From a virus, in the IMG/VR virus record IMGVR_UViG_3300033553_000531, positions 1-33,284 of that record: a DNA stretch of 33,284 nt; one strand, given 5' to 3'. Below are positions 9,182 through 17,352 of this stretch, piece by piece; the stretch's first letter is position 1, and each line of letters begins with the position of its first letter. The notes beneath the pieces were generated by a model. The model was given only the letters and a program-made list of their open reading frames with translations. It did not search any database and was not told the origin of the DNA. The translations under genes and the position numbers were made by a program.

Positions 9182-10044
9182 TATTGATAAGTTATAGTTG
9201 TTGAAATAGGATTAGCAATCGAAGTCTTTAAATGACCAGCATTAGGCTTATAGTAGTTGTTTAAAACTGTTTGGTAGGGCAATACTCCATAACGTGCTGA
9301 AGCTTTATTAAATAGAGGATCAATAACTCCTTCAATTTTTTGTATATCATCAGTTAATTTTGTAAAATTCAAAACTCCATCAAAAGGTAGGTTTTGAATG
9401 TAAGCATTGACAACATCAACAATTGGATAAGTACCTGGAGAAATTAAAGATTCTCCTGATGTTGATATAACTTGCTGATTTACTGTTATAGTGTAGTAAA
9501 TAGCTATTTCGTCAGCTATAGAACTAATAATAGCGATGTTTGTGCCTGCAAATTTTATCTTATTTATGTAATTATTAAATGCTGTTAGTTCTGTGCCTGT
9601 TAATGGTTCAGGGATTCCTCCTCCATCTAATTTAGCTACTTTTATTCTTAATTGTGATCCCACTTCAGATACTGAAGCTCTTTCGACGATTTGAATTGAC
9701 TGATTAAGTGTAGCGTATTGATATTTATCATCAATAAAGTTCAATGAATCTCCGTATTGAAACAATAATGATTGTTTCCAATACCACCTAGTATTGCCTG
9801 TAACAGCATCTTTTACCTTTTCATCCACTTCTAATTTATATGCATCAAAAATTTGCTCGTGAACCCAAATAGCAACAGAGATAAGATATATATATAACCT
9901 CCACAAAGCTACTTTACTTGTGCTTGTAAGATCGGCTAATAGAGTTTGTCCAGAATCTATTGCAGGTTGTAATTCATTCAACTCTGACATTGTTTGCTTC
10001 TCTGTTATTATTGAGTCGTATATTGCTATTATTGTTCTTGACAT
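9181..10044 (-). CDS. baseplate J-like protein (Mu gp47 type)
   Basis: 287 residues. The C-terminal half (about 155-270) has the baseplate-J pattern: TAFNNYINKIKFAGTNIAII, a two-strand segment IAIYYTITVN, then IVDVVNAYIQNLPFDGVLNFTKLTDDIQKIEGV, as in gp47/gpJ proteins that form the wedge arms of contractile-tail baseplates. It is shorter than Mu gp47 (about 360 residues). Position after the gp45/gp46-like genes and before the gp48-like gene supports the call. It shares a TAATG stop/start overlap with the next gene. Confidence 0.8.
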   Translation of the reverse strand: MSRTIIAIYDSIITEKQTMSELNELQPAIDSGQTLLADLTSTSKVALWRLYIYLISVAIWVHEQIFDAYKLEVDEKVKDAVTGNTRWYWKQSLLFQYGDSLNFIDDKYQYATLNQSIQIVERASVSEVGSQLRIKVAKLDGGGIPEPLTGTELTAFNNYINKIKFAGTNIAIISSIADEIAIYYTITVNQQVISTSGESLISPGTYPIVDVVNAYIQNLPFDGVLNFTKLTDDIQKIEGVIDPLFNKASARYGVLPYQTVLNNYYKPNAGHLKTSIANPISTTITYQ

Positions 10045-10056
10045 TTTATTGTTTAA

Positions 10057-10227
10057 TTAGACTGGTTTTATAAATTTATTTACCCATTCAGTATATTCTA
10101 ACGGTTCTGTATCAAACCAATTCCATCCACCTACCTCTGTTTTATTGTCAGCATTTAACTGTTGTCCATTTGGTAAGTTAATTATTGAGCCAACTAACCA
10201 ATTATTATTTTCTTTTTTATAAAACAT
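10057..10227 (-). CDS. small phage protein, unknown
   Basis: About 56 residues from the ATG at 10227. The frame is open to a TTG at 10254, which would overlap the upstream gene by 19 bp; the ATG, 9 bp past the upstream stop, is preferred. The sequence is aromatic and Asn-rich (KKENNNWLVGSI, GGWNWFDTEP) and resembles small proteins found among tail genes in Bacteroidota phages. No function is assigned. Confidence 0.55.
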   Translation of the reverse strand: MFYKKENNNWLVGSIINLPNGQQLNADNKTEVGGWNWFDTEPLEYTEWVNKFIKPV

Positions 10228-10235
10228 ATCAATTT

Positions 10236-11663
10236 TTAATAAGCTGTTATCCAATTTTTGGAAGAAGCCAAAGCATTAACACTTGTGTAACTTGTTACTT
10301 CTTGCATTAAGATAGATTGAGAAGTCCCTCCTGTTAAATCAGCAAGACTATTAACAAAATCTAACAATGCTAGCTCACTCATACTAATACAAAATCTTAT
10401 ATCAACATTAACACTTAATTCATTGCATATTAGTCTTCGAGCATTTTTACAATTATAAAAAGCTGTATTAGCATTAGTTACACCACTACAATCACTTATT
10501 TCATATCCCCAGTCAAAAGTTCTATTTTGGGCAAAATTTTGAATATTTACCAAAGCATTAGTTGTATTAACCTTTACTATTTGTTGTGGTCTATAAGTTG
10601 AATTATAAAACATATACCCCAAATATATTATACTAGGTAGATTAAATTCATTTATAGGAGAAAACGCTCTCCTAAACAATTGATTGACTGTAGTTACTAG
10701 ACTTGTGTCTGGAAAATTTGTAATATACTCCAAGCTAAACATTGCTTGAAACATTTTAGTCATGTTTTTAATAGTACTTATATCGTTAAATTGTACGTGT
10801 TTTATATTGGCAAAAGACATTGCCCTAATATCTCCAAAATCAGGAGTTGACCAAGGGACGAAAGAATTATCATGATGTGGCATATTAACCACCATTTCAA
10901 CAAAATTGGTAGTTCGATAATTTGTATTTCCAGCTTCTGAATTATGAAAATTAATTGTCGTTAAATGTTCTCCTGATTGTGGTCTTATCTTAACCCAACA
11001 CCATTTAACTCCATTTTTATATACTCCATAATCATTTGAATTTACTATATAACTTCTATATGTAGCTGATGGTAAATTTGCATCTATTAGAGTGTCGTCT
11101 ATCCATATTTCGCAATTTCCTATAGCTGTAACAGAAAAAAAGTTGTCAATATCATAATCTCCTTCTAACCTTAATAAAAAACTAACCTCTTCCTCTTCAG
11201 GTGTTGGTTGATCTGGCCAAGAAGCTGGGCGACTCCATTCAACTATTGGATTTGGTGTAGCTATTATATTCTCCATAGATGGAACACTAGTTGTTGTACC
11301 ATCACTATCAGTAAAATTAATATTTGGCAATTCTAAATATCCACCAACAGGAACAGTTGTATAATAGCTATTTGTTGTGTTATGAACAACTACAACTGAT
11401 GAATTACTAGACTCTGAATTAGTTGCAAAAGAATAACTTCCTGAAAAGGATTTAATGTTTAGTGAATTATAATAATCAACTACTTTTTTGTTTAAAGGAG
11501 CTCTTTGTGGAATTAAAATAATATCTCCAGCAACTAATGAACTATTAATATTCAAAGTTGGATTTACTTCTAAAATAAAAAAAACACCCTCAATACTTCC
11601 ATATTCTTGAAGAGATAGATCAAATAAACTTTGGTTTGCTTCTATGTATATATTCTTATTCAT
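10236..11663 (-). CDS. LysM-like tail protein fused to BspA/DUF285-like repeats
   Basis: 475 residues. Residues 1-55 look like a LysM or tail-protein-X domain: QSLFDLSLQEYGSIEGVFFI ending in AGDIILIPQR. A long middle section is beta-rich and Asn/Ser-rich. From about residue 285 to the end there are leucine-rich segments of the BspA/DUF285 surface-protein type (KNMTKMFQAMFSLEYITNF, TTVNQLFRRAFSPI, YLGYMFYNST, ANTAFYNCKNARRL). It starts inside the end of the gp25-like gene (8-bp overlap). Baseplate-linked LysM domains often bridge tail parts, while BspA repeats bind surfaces, so a receptor- or cell-wall-binding tail accessory is plausible. The combination is unusual. Confidence 0.6.
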   Translation of the reverse strand: MNKNIYIEANQSLFDLSLQEYGSIEGVFFILEVNPTLNINSSLVAGDIILIPQRAPLNKKVVDYYNSLNIKSFSGSYSFATNSESSNSSVVVVHNTTNSYYTTVPVGGYLELPNINFTDSDGTTTSVPSMENIIATPNPIVEWSRPASWPDQPTPEEEEVSFLLRLEGDYDIDNFFSVTAIGNCEIWIDDTLIDANLPSATYRSYIVNSNDYGVYKNGVKWCWVKIRPQSGEHLTTINFHNSEAGNTNYRTTNFVEMVVNMPHHDNSFVPWSTPDFGDIRAMSFANIKHVQFNDISTIKNMTKMFQAMFSLEYITNFPDTSLVTTVNQLFRRAFSPINEFNLPSIIYLGYMFYNSTYRPQQIVKVNTTNALVNIQNFAQNRTFDWGYEISDCSGVTNANTAFYNCKNARRLICNELSVNVDIRFCISMSELALLDFVNSLADLTGGTSQSILMQEVTSYTSVNALASSKNWITAY

Positions 11664-11955
11664 CTTTATCCGCTTTTACATTTACAACACCATCTTCTTT
11701 GACGTTTATAAAAATATTTTTAAAACCATCACTTTCTAACTGTAGCTTTATTTCCTTTTCTAATGAAACACGCACTTTAGAAGATAGAGGAGCATTTAAA
11801 AAATTAGATATTCCAACACCTATCATAGGGAATTGTTTAAACTCTCCTTTTTGCGCCAAAAGAATACTCTCTATGTGCCCAAGATTATTATTATCAACTT
11901 TAAAATCTCCTGTTGAAAAATCTAAATCACCATTTTGATCTAACATAAAATCCAT
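11656..11955 (-). CDS. gp25-like baseplate wedge protein (Mu gp46 type)
   Basis: 99 residues of the GPW/gp25 family. The diagnostic pattern is DLDFSTGDFKV early, then IESILLAQKGEFKQFPMIGVGISNFLNAPL, then a KVRVSLEKEIKLQLESDGF helix and a final strand. This protein belongs to the baseplate wedge next to the sheath initiator in T4 gp25 and Mu gp46. It lies 1 bp after the spike gene and overlaps the LysM/BspA gene by 8 bp, the compact spacing of this block. Confidence 0.88.
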   Translation of the reverse strand: MDFMLDQNGDLDFSTGDFKVDNNNLGHIESILLAQKGEFKQFPMIGVGISNFLNAPLSSKVRVSLEKEIKLQLESDGFKNIFINVKEDGVVNVKADKDE

Positions 11956-11956
11956 A

Positions 11957-12547
11957 CTAATGTTTTATTTTAGGGTTTTCTATATTTGAAAAATTACCAA
12001 CCTGTTTTCCTGCTAATGCAGCTTTAAGAGCAACTTGCAATGAAGATGGTGTTGTTACTGCAGAAGTCGGAATTGGCGAGCCATTTATTATAGATAAAAT
12101 TGACGTTAATATTTTATTATTTTTGTTAAGTTCTTTTACTAATTCAGGCTGTTTAACAAGCCCTTTATTTTCCCCTCCATTAAATATTACTTCTTTAGCT
12201 TCAATATCTAATTTACCTTCGCTGTTTAAATAGAGTTTAAACTTTGTTTTATTGGTGATTAAAATACTTTCAAATTCTGTTATTTGAATAATAAAAGTAT
12301 CTGCTTTATTATTTTCTATTATTCCAAAATGAACAACAGAACCAATTGCTGGGTAAACAACCAACTTTGTATCTGTTTGCTTTATAACTGCTTTTAGACG
12401 AACATCTAAATAATCAGCTCCACCTCTTAATGGCTCAACATCGCAAGTGTCCTGGTCTTTGTTTACAGAAACAACTTTCCCTCTAATAACAGTAGTAGGA
12501 ATCATTGGTTTTACCAATCGTTGTATTGCTTTAGCTACTTCGCTCAT
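11957..12547 (-). CDS. baseplate spike protein (Mu gp45 / gpV-like)
   Basis: 196 residues. The N-terminal OB-like part (about 15-90) reads VIRGKVVSVNKDQDTCDVEP then AIGSVVHFGI, as in gpV/gp45 spike proteins. A beta-helical stretch follows (KTKFKLYLNSEGKLDIEAKE), then a flexible tail. Such proteins form the trimeric membrane-piercing needle tip under the hub. Its start overlaps the hub gene's stop (ATGA-type), and order hub-spike-gp25 is that of Mu gp44-45-46. Confidence 0.82.
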   Translation of the reverse strand: MSEVAKAIQRLVKPMIPTTVIRGKVVSVNKDQDTCDVEPLRGGADYLDVRLKAVIKQTDTKLVVYPAIGSVVHFGIIENNKADTFIIQITEFESILITNKTKFKLYLNSEGKLDIEAKEVIFNGGENKGLVKQPELVKELNKNNKILTSILSIINGSPIPTSAVTTPSSLQVALKAALAGKQVGNFSNIENPKIKH

Positions 12548-13503
12548 CTCTTGGCTAATTTTCCTAATTCTAAAACTCTTCTATACCCTATGCCAACACC
12601 AACTCTTGTCGTGACACTATCAATATCATAACTAGCGTTATGCTCAGGATATAGTTCGTCTTCCAATTCAGCAACATCTCCATGCTGAGCAAATGGATCT
12701 CCATAAGCTTCAAAAGTTCCTGATAATCCAGTTGACTTTAAATCATCAAAAGATTGTGCTGCTTCATACTTTAACTCTTCTTTTGTAAGGTTAAAGAACG
12801 TTAGTGTTCTAATCGCTCCTTCGTCATCTCCTAATTCAATTGTTTCTCTTGTATTGTCAGGAGAAATACTAGTGGCTTTTAGTTTTATTTTATGATCATC
12901 TTTATTATGATATTTTAAATTGTTTTTACCCTCTACAGTATTTCTTTGAAAGTGATATTTAACCGTATTATATTCTGTTAAAGGAGTGGCAAATCCAACG
13001 TGTAAAACATCATTTCGAAAGTAGGACTTAATTCCTATTCCTTGTAATTCGTTTAAAACAGTTGAGGCATTTACATCTGAAATTCTAAACGCACCAATGC
13101 TTCTATCGTTAACTTTATTTTCATAATCAGGAGCTATAAAACTCACTAATTCCTGTAAACTAACTTTTCTCCAGCTTTTATTTATTTTAGAAGTTTGTTT
13201 TAACTGCCACATACTATCTTCACATTCAATAATTAATGGAATACCTGTAGTAAATGAACTTACAAAACCTGTAAATTCAACATTCAGCTGATCATTATAA
13301 CCAGCCATTATCAATACTTTATCACCTCTTTTAATAATGTCTTGAATTGGTTTTTTAACCTGGTCTTTTTCAATCATTATTTTTTTTGGAAGCGATATTT
13401 TAGCAGTATCCGTCAATGTTTTCCAAGAAGACTTAATTTCAATTTGAGAGCAGAAATCAAAAGATAAACTCCCTATTTCGATATAGACACTGACCTTTTT
13501 CAT
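12544..13503 (-). CDS. tail hub protein (Mu gp44 / gpD-like)
   Basis: 319 residues, with the layout of gp27/gp44-like hub proteins: an N-terminal beta domain (SSWKTLTDTAKISLPK, RGDKVLIMAGYNDQLNVEFTGFVSS), a central LysM-like helix pair (SLQELVSFIAPDYENKV), and a C-terminal part ending with TTRVGVGIGYRRVLELG, where the last strand docks on the spike. Overlaps both neighbours by a few bases (ATGA with the upstream gene), typical of tightly coupled translation. Length agrees with Mu gp44. Confidence 0.8.
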   Translation of the reverse strand: MKKVSVYIEIGSLSFDFCSQIEIKSSWKTLTDTAKISLPKKIMIEKDQVKKPIQDIIKRGDKVLIMAGYNDQLNVEFTGFVSSFTTGIPLIIECEDSMWQLKQTSKINKSWRKVSLQELVSFIAPDYENKVNDRSIGAFRISDVNASTVLNELQGIGIKSYFRNDVLHVGFATPLTEYNTVKYHFQRNTVEGKNNLKYHNKDDHKIKLKATSISPDNTRETIELGDDEGAIRTLTFFNLTKEELKYEAAQSFDDLKSTGLSGTFEAYGDPFAQHGDVAELEDELYPEHNASYDIDSVTTRVGVGIGYRRVLELGKLAKR

Positions 13504-14072
13504 AATGATAATTCAATAGGCTCGTCGGAAAAACAGCTAATAACATAAGGTTGAACATTAGTCATAGGACTAGGTCGATACTGAATATTACTAACAACTA
13601 TATTATGAACGCCTAATAGATTTAATAAACGACTCTCTACCTCTAATTCTTGATCTATAACAATAACATTATTTAATTCTGCTATTTTATTATAAGGCAA
13701 ATCTTCACCATCATGATTAACCAGCAAACCTTTTATTTGTATAATATAATCCCCATCATTAATATACTCTTTTACGGTGCCTTTGCGTTTCTGAACATGT
13801 GATAGGACTATGTTTTTGCTCATATTAATAGTCATTAAAGGAGCATCTTCAAAGTCTAATACTTGCGTTGAGTTTGGGATCTTTATACTTAAAGTCTCAA
13901 AAATTGCCGTTCCAAATATAGAAGTCGCTGATTGCTCAGCGACTTCTATTGTTTCTAATCCTCCAGCAAACTTTAATTCAGGATTAACAGTACCTTCTGT
14001 TTTGGCAACAAAACCTTTGATGCCGAACACTTCCTGTGTTAATTGTGATACGTTAATGTTAAAGTCAGCCAT
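13500..14072 (-). CDS. tail protein, DUF6046-like
   Basis: About 190 residues from the ATG at 14072. The frame is open to 14123, but those codons overlap the frameshifted chaperone tail, and the ATG at 14072 overlaps that tail's stop as TAATG, so it is the better start. The sequence has the DUF6046 pattern of Bacteroidota contractile-tail phages: FGTAIFETLSI, DAPLMTINMSKNIVLSHV, RKGTVKEYINDGDYIIQIKG, then LNNLGVH-type end strands. It occupies the slot of Mu gp43 between tape-measure chaperone and hub, though here no tape measure lies between them. It probably belongs to the tail-tip or baseplate. Confidence 0.7.
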   Translation of the reverse strand: MADFNINVSQLTQEVFGIKGFVAKTEGTVNPELKFAGGLETIEVAEQSATSIFGTAIFETLSIKIPNSTQVLDFEDAPLMTINMSKNIVLSHVQKRKGTVKEYINDGDYIIQIKGLLVNHDGEDLPYNKIAELNNVIVIDQELEVESRLLNLLGVHNIVVSNIQYRPSPMTNVQPYVISCFSDEPIELSL

Positions 14073-14613
14073 TAGATTCTCTCTTGTTGTTTCTGTTTGT
14101 GTAACCATTTTGCCTGCGCCCACTTTCTTTTAAATATGGCACCTGATAGCTCTTCAGGGAATGGTATGTGCAAGTAATAGCTTATAAGAGCTGATGCATG
14201 TTCGATGCCCGTCTCGCTTTCTTTATCAGAGAGACGAACATCGTTTAATGCTTTTTTACCTCTCCAGCTAAGATTTCAATCGAATGAAAAGCTTGAATTC
14301 CTCCAGATAAACGAACTTTAGTATTCGTTTTAAACTCTTGATCACCATCAATCCAAAGATTATCTATGATGTAGTTATTTCTTTCCAAAGGAGTGTCATT
14401 CATGGTAGAGATTGCAGACAGAACAGAAATGTTTTCATAAGGATCCTTCAAGAAACATCTTACTTTGTTTTTCTTTTCTTTATCTAAAAATACACTTACT
14501 TCAATTACCTCTCCATGCGCTTTTCTCCAAGCTTCTATTTGAGTTTTAGTAGCTGGAAACCCAGCTGAAACTAATCCAGCTTTATCTTCTTTATGTTCTT
14601 CTTTTTTAGCCAT
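14072..14613 (-). CDS. tail assembly chaperone, long form made by -1 frameshift
   Basis: The upstream reading frame (122 residues, stop at 14245) continues in the -1 frame for 59 codons to a TAA at 14074-14072. The continuation reads as real protein: ALNDVRLSDKES, ALISYYLHIPFPEE, FKRKWAQAKWLHKQ. The switch point is the heptamer A AAA AAG at 14257-14251 in the correct phase, followed by a potential stem-loop. Tail phages commonly make such a G/GT pair of chaperones that coat the tape measure protein; in Mu these are gp41 and gp42. The long form would be about 180 residues. Confidence 0.75.
14240..14260 (-). promoter_or_regulatory. -1 ribosomal frameshift site (A AAA AAG)
   Basis: On the minus strand GGT is followed by AAAAAAG (14257-14251), in phase as A AAA AAG, the same heptamer used in E. 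coli dnaX. Nine nucleotides further on a hairpin is possible: ATGTT plus CGTCTC on one side, GAGACG and, after a bulge, AACAT on the other. The zero frame stops 3 nt after the heptamer, so slippage is the only way to reach the 59-codon extension. Confidence 0.75.
14245..14613 (-). CDS. tail assembly chaperone, short form (gp41-like)
   Basis: 122 residues ending GEVKKH at the TAA at 14245. Lys-rich N-terminus (MAKKEEHKEDK), then GFPATKTQIEAWRKAHGEVIEVSV and a helical middle with NDTPLERNNYIIDNLWIDGD, the pattern of small tail chaperones such as Mu gp41. It follows the tail tube gene after 4 bp. It is the zero-frame product of the frameshift pair; normally most ribosomes stop here. Confidence 0.8.
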   Translation of the reverse strand: MAKKEEHKEDKAGLVSAGFPATKTQIEAWRKAHGEVIEVSVFLDKEKKNKVRCFLKDPYENISVLSAISTMNDTPLERNNYIIDNLWIDGDQEFKTNTKVRLSGGIQAFHSIEILAGEVKKH

Positions 14614-14617
14614 TTTC

Positions 14618-15046
14618 TTAACCTTTATAATTAATATCTCCGATTGCTAATTCAATTTGTTTTTCAACATCTGTAGTGTCTGTATTCACGTCTACACCTC
14701 TGTTTTTAAATTCACAATACAATAATTTATGAACTGTATGAACTCCGTTATTATTCCAAGCTACCATAATAGGAAAAGGCTTAATATCCATTAAATCTTT
14801 TCCTGCTGGTAGAGCTTTTTCAATTGCTTGAATTAACGACTCTTTTAATGTTACAGATCCTGAGTATGATTTCTTACCCCTACCTCTAGAGATAGGCTTA
14901 ACACCCGCTCCATAGTTCTCTGTTTTTTCTTGAGCTGACTCATAGTTAATGGCTGAAACTCCTATCCAATCTCTATTTAGAGCGTGAATAGTTATTTGCC
15001 CATAAGAGTATGATTCACCATTGATCATTGATGTGTTATTTGCCAT
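14618..15046 (-). CDS. tail tube protein (Mu gpM-like)
   Basis: 142 residues beginning MANNTSMINGESYSYGQITI, with the compact beta-sandwich pattern of contractile-tail tube proteins (SGSVTLKESLIQAIEKAL, FPIMVAWNNNGVHTVHKLL, VEKQIELAIGDINYKG). It stacks in hexameric rings inside the sheath. The gene directly follows the sheath gene (8-bp gap) and precedes the chaperone, the invariant order sheath-tube-chaperone. Confidence 0.82.
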   Translation of the reverse strand: MANNTSMINGESYSYGQITIHALNRDWIGVSAINYESAQEKTENYGAGVKPISRGRGKKSYSGSVTLKESLIQAIEKALPAGKDLMDIKPFPIMVAWNNNGVHTVHKLLYCEFKNRGVDVNTDTTDVEKQIELAIGDINYKG

Positions 15047-15054
15047 TTTACTAT

Positions 15055-16269
15055 TTATATTTGTTTGGCTAAGCCAAGTTGAATTTCAATTTCTCTTCCT
15101 GTTGCAATAGAAACTATTTTAATTATTACAACTACTTTTCCAGTGTTTAATACGTCTTGATCTGTATCAACATAAGCACTCAATCCTGAAACTTCACTTT
15201 GTTGTAACATTATCGACAAACCATCTTCAGCATCTTGCTCAAAAGATTTAGCAACTCCAATATCCATTTGACCAGATGTAGCATCTAATTTTATTGGAGA
15301 GTTAATTCTGTCGAATAAAGCATCGTATGTTAATCGAATAGCTTTCTGAATGACTCTTTGTTCTTGTCCCCATGCATAATCGCTTGTTAGAACTTGACAA
15401 GTAGGAAAAGCATCAAAGTATGTTCCTGTTTGACCCACATAATTATGAGCGAAAATATAACCTTTGTCAGTCAATGCTTGAAAGTTAGCTTCTAAACTAG
15501 AAGCCTTAACTCCTGAACTTAAATAAGGATCCAAATACAACCCATTTTCACGATCAGATAAATCAAACTTACCAGTCCAACCAATACTTTCATTAACCAA
15601 AGCTGAACTTATAATTCCTAACGTTGCTCCGACTGCTGCATAACCTGCATGAATAGCATGTGTATCTGCAATTACTTTATCTGCAAGAATGGTAACATGT
15701 ACATTTTCAGCATCAAGTGTTCTAAGATCAGTTGCAGTTGCTACAGTCCCATTAAAGCTTCTACCCTCAAGCAATATCTGTAATGGACGTTTATAACTTA
15801 ACTCTGATTCTGCTAACGCTTGAGCTTTTGGAATTGCAGCTATAACATCAGAATCTAAACCTCCAGCTAATGTTTCTGTGTAAGTTGTTAATGGATTTAA
15901 TACAACACTTGCTTGTCTAATGTCTCCACCAACATCTAGTGTTAATGTTTTTAAATGTGGTTTAGTAACATCACACATATCTGTCATTGAAGTGCCTTGA
16001 GCTGTTAATCTTATATAAAGCTCGCCATTTTTATTTTTACGAAAGAACTCTTGAATATGATGATAAACCAATACATTGTTAGTAGTATCGTAAGTAGAAT
16101 CTATTCCTAGATTCTCGGCATCTTCTTTTCTTGATAACTTTGGAGATGTTGTATCTAAAGCTAAACCAGAAGCAGATACTCCTCCAAACATAATGGCACT
16201 AACCATATCTTTTGAAGTAGCTCTTCTTCCTAAGCCGTTTTGCCCTTTAACTATTATGATATTTCCCAT
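15055..16269 (-). CDS. contractile tail sheath protein (DUF2586-like)
   Basis: 404 residues. Pattern of DUF2586 sheath proteins: a short N-terminal lead, then SAIMFGGVSASGLAL, a segment with YHHIQEFFRKNKNGELYIRL, and a C-terminal domain with YAWGQEQRVIQKAIRLTYDALF and SGLSAYVDTDQDVLNTGKVVV. It forms the contractile outer sheath. It is the first of the tail module in this block, following a small acidic protein gene after 2 bp. Confidence 0.85.
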   Translation of the reverse strand: MGNIIIVKGQNGLGRRATSKDMVSAIMFGGVSASGLALDTTSPKLSRKEDAENLGIDSTYDTTNNVLVYHHIQEFFRKNKNGELYIRLTAQGTSMTDMCDVTKPHLKTLTLDVGGDIRQASVVLNPLTTYTETLAGGLDSDVIAAIPKAQALAESELSYKRPLQILLEGRSFNGTVATATDLRTLDAENVHVTILADKVIADTHAIHAGYAAVGATLGIISSALVNESIGWTGKFDLSDRENGLYLDPYLSSGVKASSLEANFQALTDKGYIFAHNYVGQTGTYFDAFPTCQVLTSDYAWGQEQRVIQKAIRLTYDALFDRINSPIKLDATSGQMDIGVAKSFEQDAEDGLSIMLQQSEVSGLSAYVDTDQDVLNTGKVVVIIKIVSIATGREIEIQLGLAKQI

Positions 16270-16271
16270 GA

Positions 16272-16586
16272 TTAATCTTCTTTTTTAGATTCAATGAAAT
16301 CAATTAAAACCTGTTTTTTTGGTCTTGATTTACCATCATAACCTAAATCAACAGCAGATTTTATTAACTCTTCATAAGTTAAACTTTCATCTGAATCTTC
16401 ATCTTTAGAGTCTTCTAAGACAGAACGATCAAACTCTTCAACCTCTTCAGCTTTTAATTTATTAGTAACCGAATAATTAACAGCTGCATTTTTAGAGACA
16501 AAGACCTTCTTATCTTCAGAGATAAAAACATTATTCATTCCTTTGTTGAATTTTAGAGCTTCAACCGCTGCATCTTTTTTTGACAT
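16272..16586 (-). CDS. small acidic phage protein with SAP/HeH-like C-terminus
   Basis: 104 residues. The C-terminal 40 residues (LTYEELIKSAVDLGYDGKSRPKKQVLIDFIESKK) look like a helix-extended-helix nucleic-acid-binding motif, preceded by an acidic linker (DSKDEDSDES). The N-terminus is a small beta segment (NVFISEDKKVFVSKNAA). It lies 2 bp before the sheath gene, between lysis and tail modules. Small proteins like this are common next to capsid genes of Mu-like phages, and it may be a head or connector accessory. Function unknown. Confidence 0.6.
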   Translation of the reverse strand: MSKKDAAVEALKFNKGMNNVFISEDKKVFVSKNAAVNYSVTNKLKAEEVEEFDRSVLEDSKDEDSDESLTYEELIKSAVDLGYDGKSRPKKQVLIDFIESKKED

Positions 16587-16598
16587 AATTTTATTTAT

Positions 16599-17069
16599 TT
16601 AAATGACTTTAAAATATGTATTAAACACTTTTTTAATAATTAACAGAACAATTGCAATTAGTACCAACCAAAGACTGGCTTTATACCACCAAGGCACATG
16701 TTTTGTTGTTTTTTCAATCACTTCTTTAGTGTGTGATTGTTTTGATAGTTCTTTAAGTTCTGTTTGTGTTGACAGAACTAACTTTTCTAAACTATCACAC
16801 TTTGTTGTTACATTCAGAACACCCTTGTTACTTTCTATTCTAGAAGAAGCTCTACCTGATCTACAGATAATAACTGTATCTCTAGAAAAAAAAGATTTTG
16901 GATAAGATTGAGAAAAGCCTTCAGAAGGAATTCTTACAGTATCAATAGTCGTTCGCTCTATATAAACAATACTATCACTTGACGATATTGTTTCTTTTGT
17001 TTCCACTTGTTTTCTCGCCTTGCAAGAAAAGAGCATTGCCAACATTGATATGTAAATTATATACTTCAT
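16599..17069 (-). CDS. u-spanin-like lipoprotein with C-terminal membrane segment
   Basis: 156 residues. N-terminal lipoprotein signal: MKYIIYISMLAMLFSCKARK, lipobox LFSC with the acylated Cys at residue 16. The C-terminus has one membrane helix, WYKASLWLVLIAIVLLIIKK (about 129-148), and a short basic tail. The periplasmic stretch between them contains a Ser/Thr-rich beta part and a helix (CDSLEKLVLSTQTELKEL). An outer-membrane lipid anchor joined to an inner-membrane helix in one small protein is the architecture of unimolecular spanins such as T1 gp11, which fuse the two membranes at lysis. Adjacent amidase and single-TM genes support this. Confidence 0.7.
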   Translation of the reverse strand: MKYIIYISMLAMLFSCKARKQVETKETISSSDSIVYIERTTIDTVRIPSEGFSQSYPKSFFSRDTVIICRSGRASSRIESNKGVLNVTTKCDSLEKLVLSTQTELKELSKQSHTKEVIEKTTKHVPWWYKASLWLVLIAIVLLIIKKVFNTYFKVI

Positions 17070-17338
17070 TTACTGTTAATTAACTTTTTTTCTAGATCGC
17101 TAATCCTATTTCTTAAATCTAAAATCTCATCACGCATTCCTTTTTCCTGATTTCGCTTTTCTTCGATTTCTTTTTTCAAATCCTCAGCGATTGATCTCCA
17201 TATAGCAACAGCTTTATCAAGATTCTCTATTTCATTAGAGTCGGCATCTACTTTGTATTTTCTTCGAGCAAAAATATACGTTGAAAACGCTGATGCAAAT
17301 CCAATTATAACCTCAGGCAAGTAGTCTCCGTAGCTCAT
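17066..17338 (-). CDS. single-TM coiled-coil protein of the lysis module (holin-like position)
   Basis: 90 residues. A membrane segment near the start (PEVIIGFASAFSTYIFA, about 8-24) is followed by RRK and then a long coiled coil (about 35-88, with IENLDKAVAIWRSI and LRNRISDLEKKL). It lies between the amidase and the spanin-like lipoprotein and shares an ATGA overlap with the latter. A holin or a holin-associated regulator fits the position, but one TM with a large coiled coil is also seen in other phage membrane proteins. Confidence 0.55.
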   Translation of the reverse strand: MSYGDYLPEVIIGFASAFSTYIFARRKYKVDADSNEIENLDKAVAIWRSIAEDLKKEIEEKRNQEKGMRDEILDLRNRISDLEKKLINSK

Positions 17339-17352
17339 GTTTAAACCCTAGT

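Noticed and set aside
7930-11663. Diversity-generating retroelement or invertible tail-fibre segment
   Set aside because: No reverse transcriptase, no template/variable repeat pair, no invertase gene and no long inverted repeats flanking the fibre-like genes were seen.
14073-14123. Upstream start for the DUF6046-like gene at 14123
   Set aside because: Those codons coincide with the end of the frameshifted chaperone extension; the ATG at 14072 overlaps its stop as TAATG and begins the recognisable protein.
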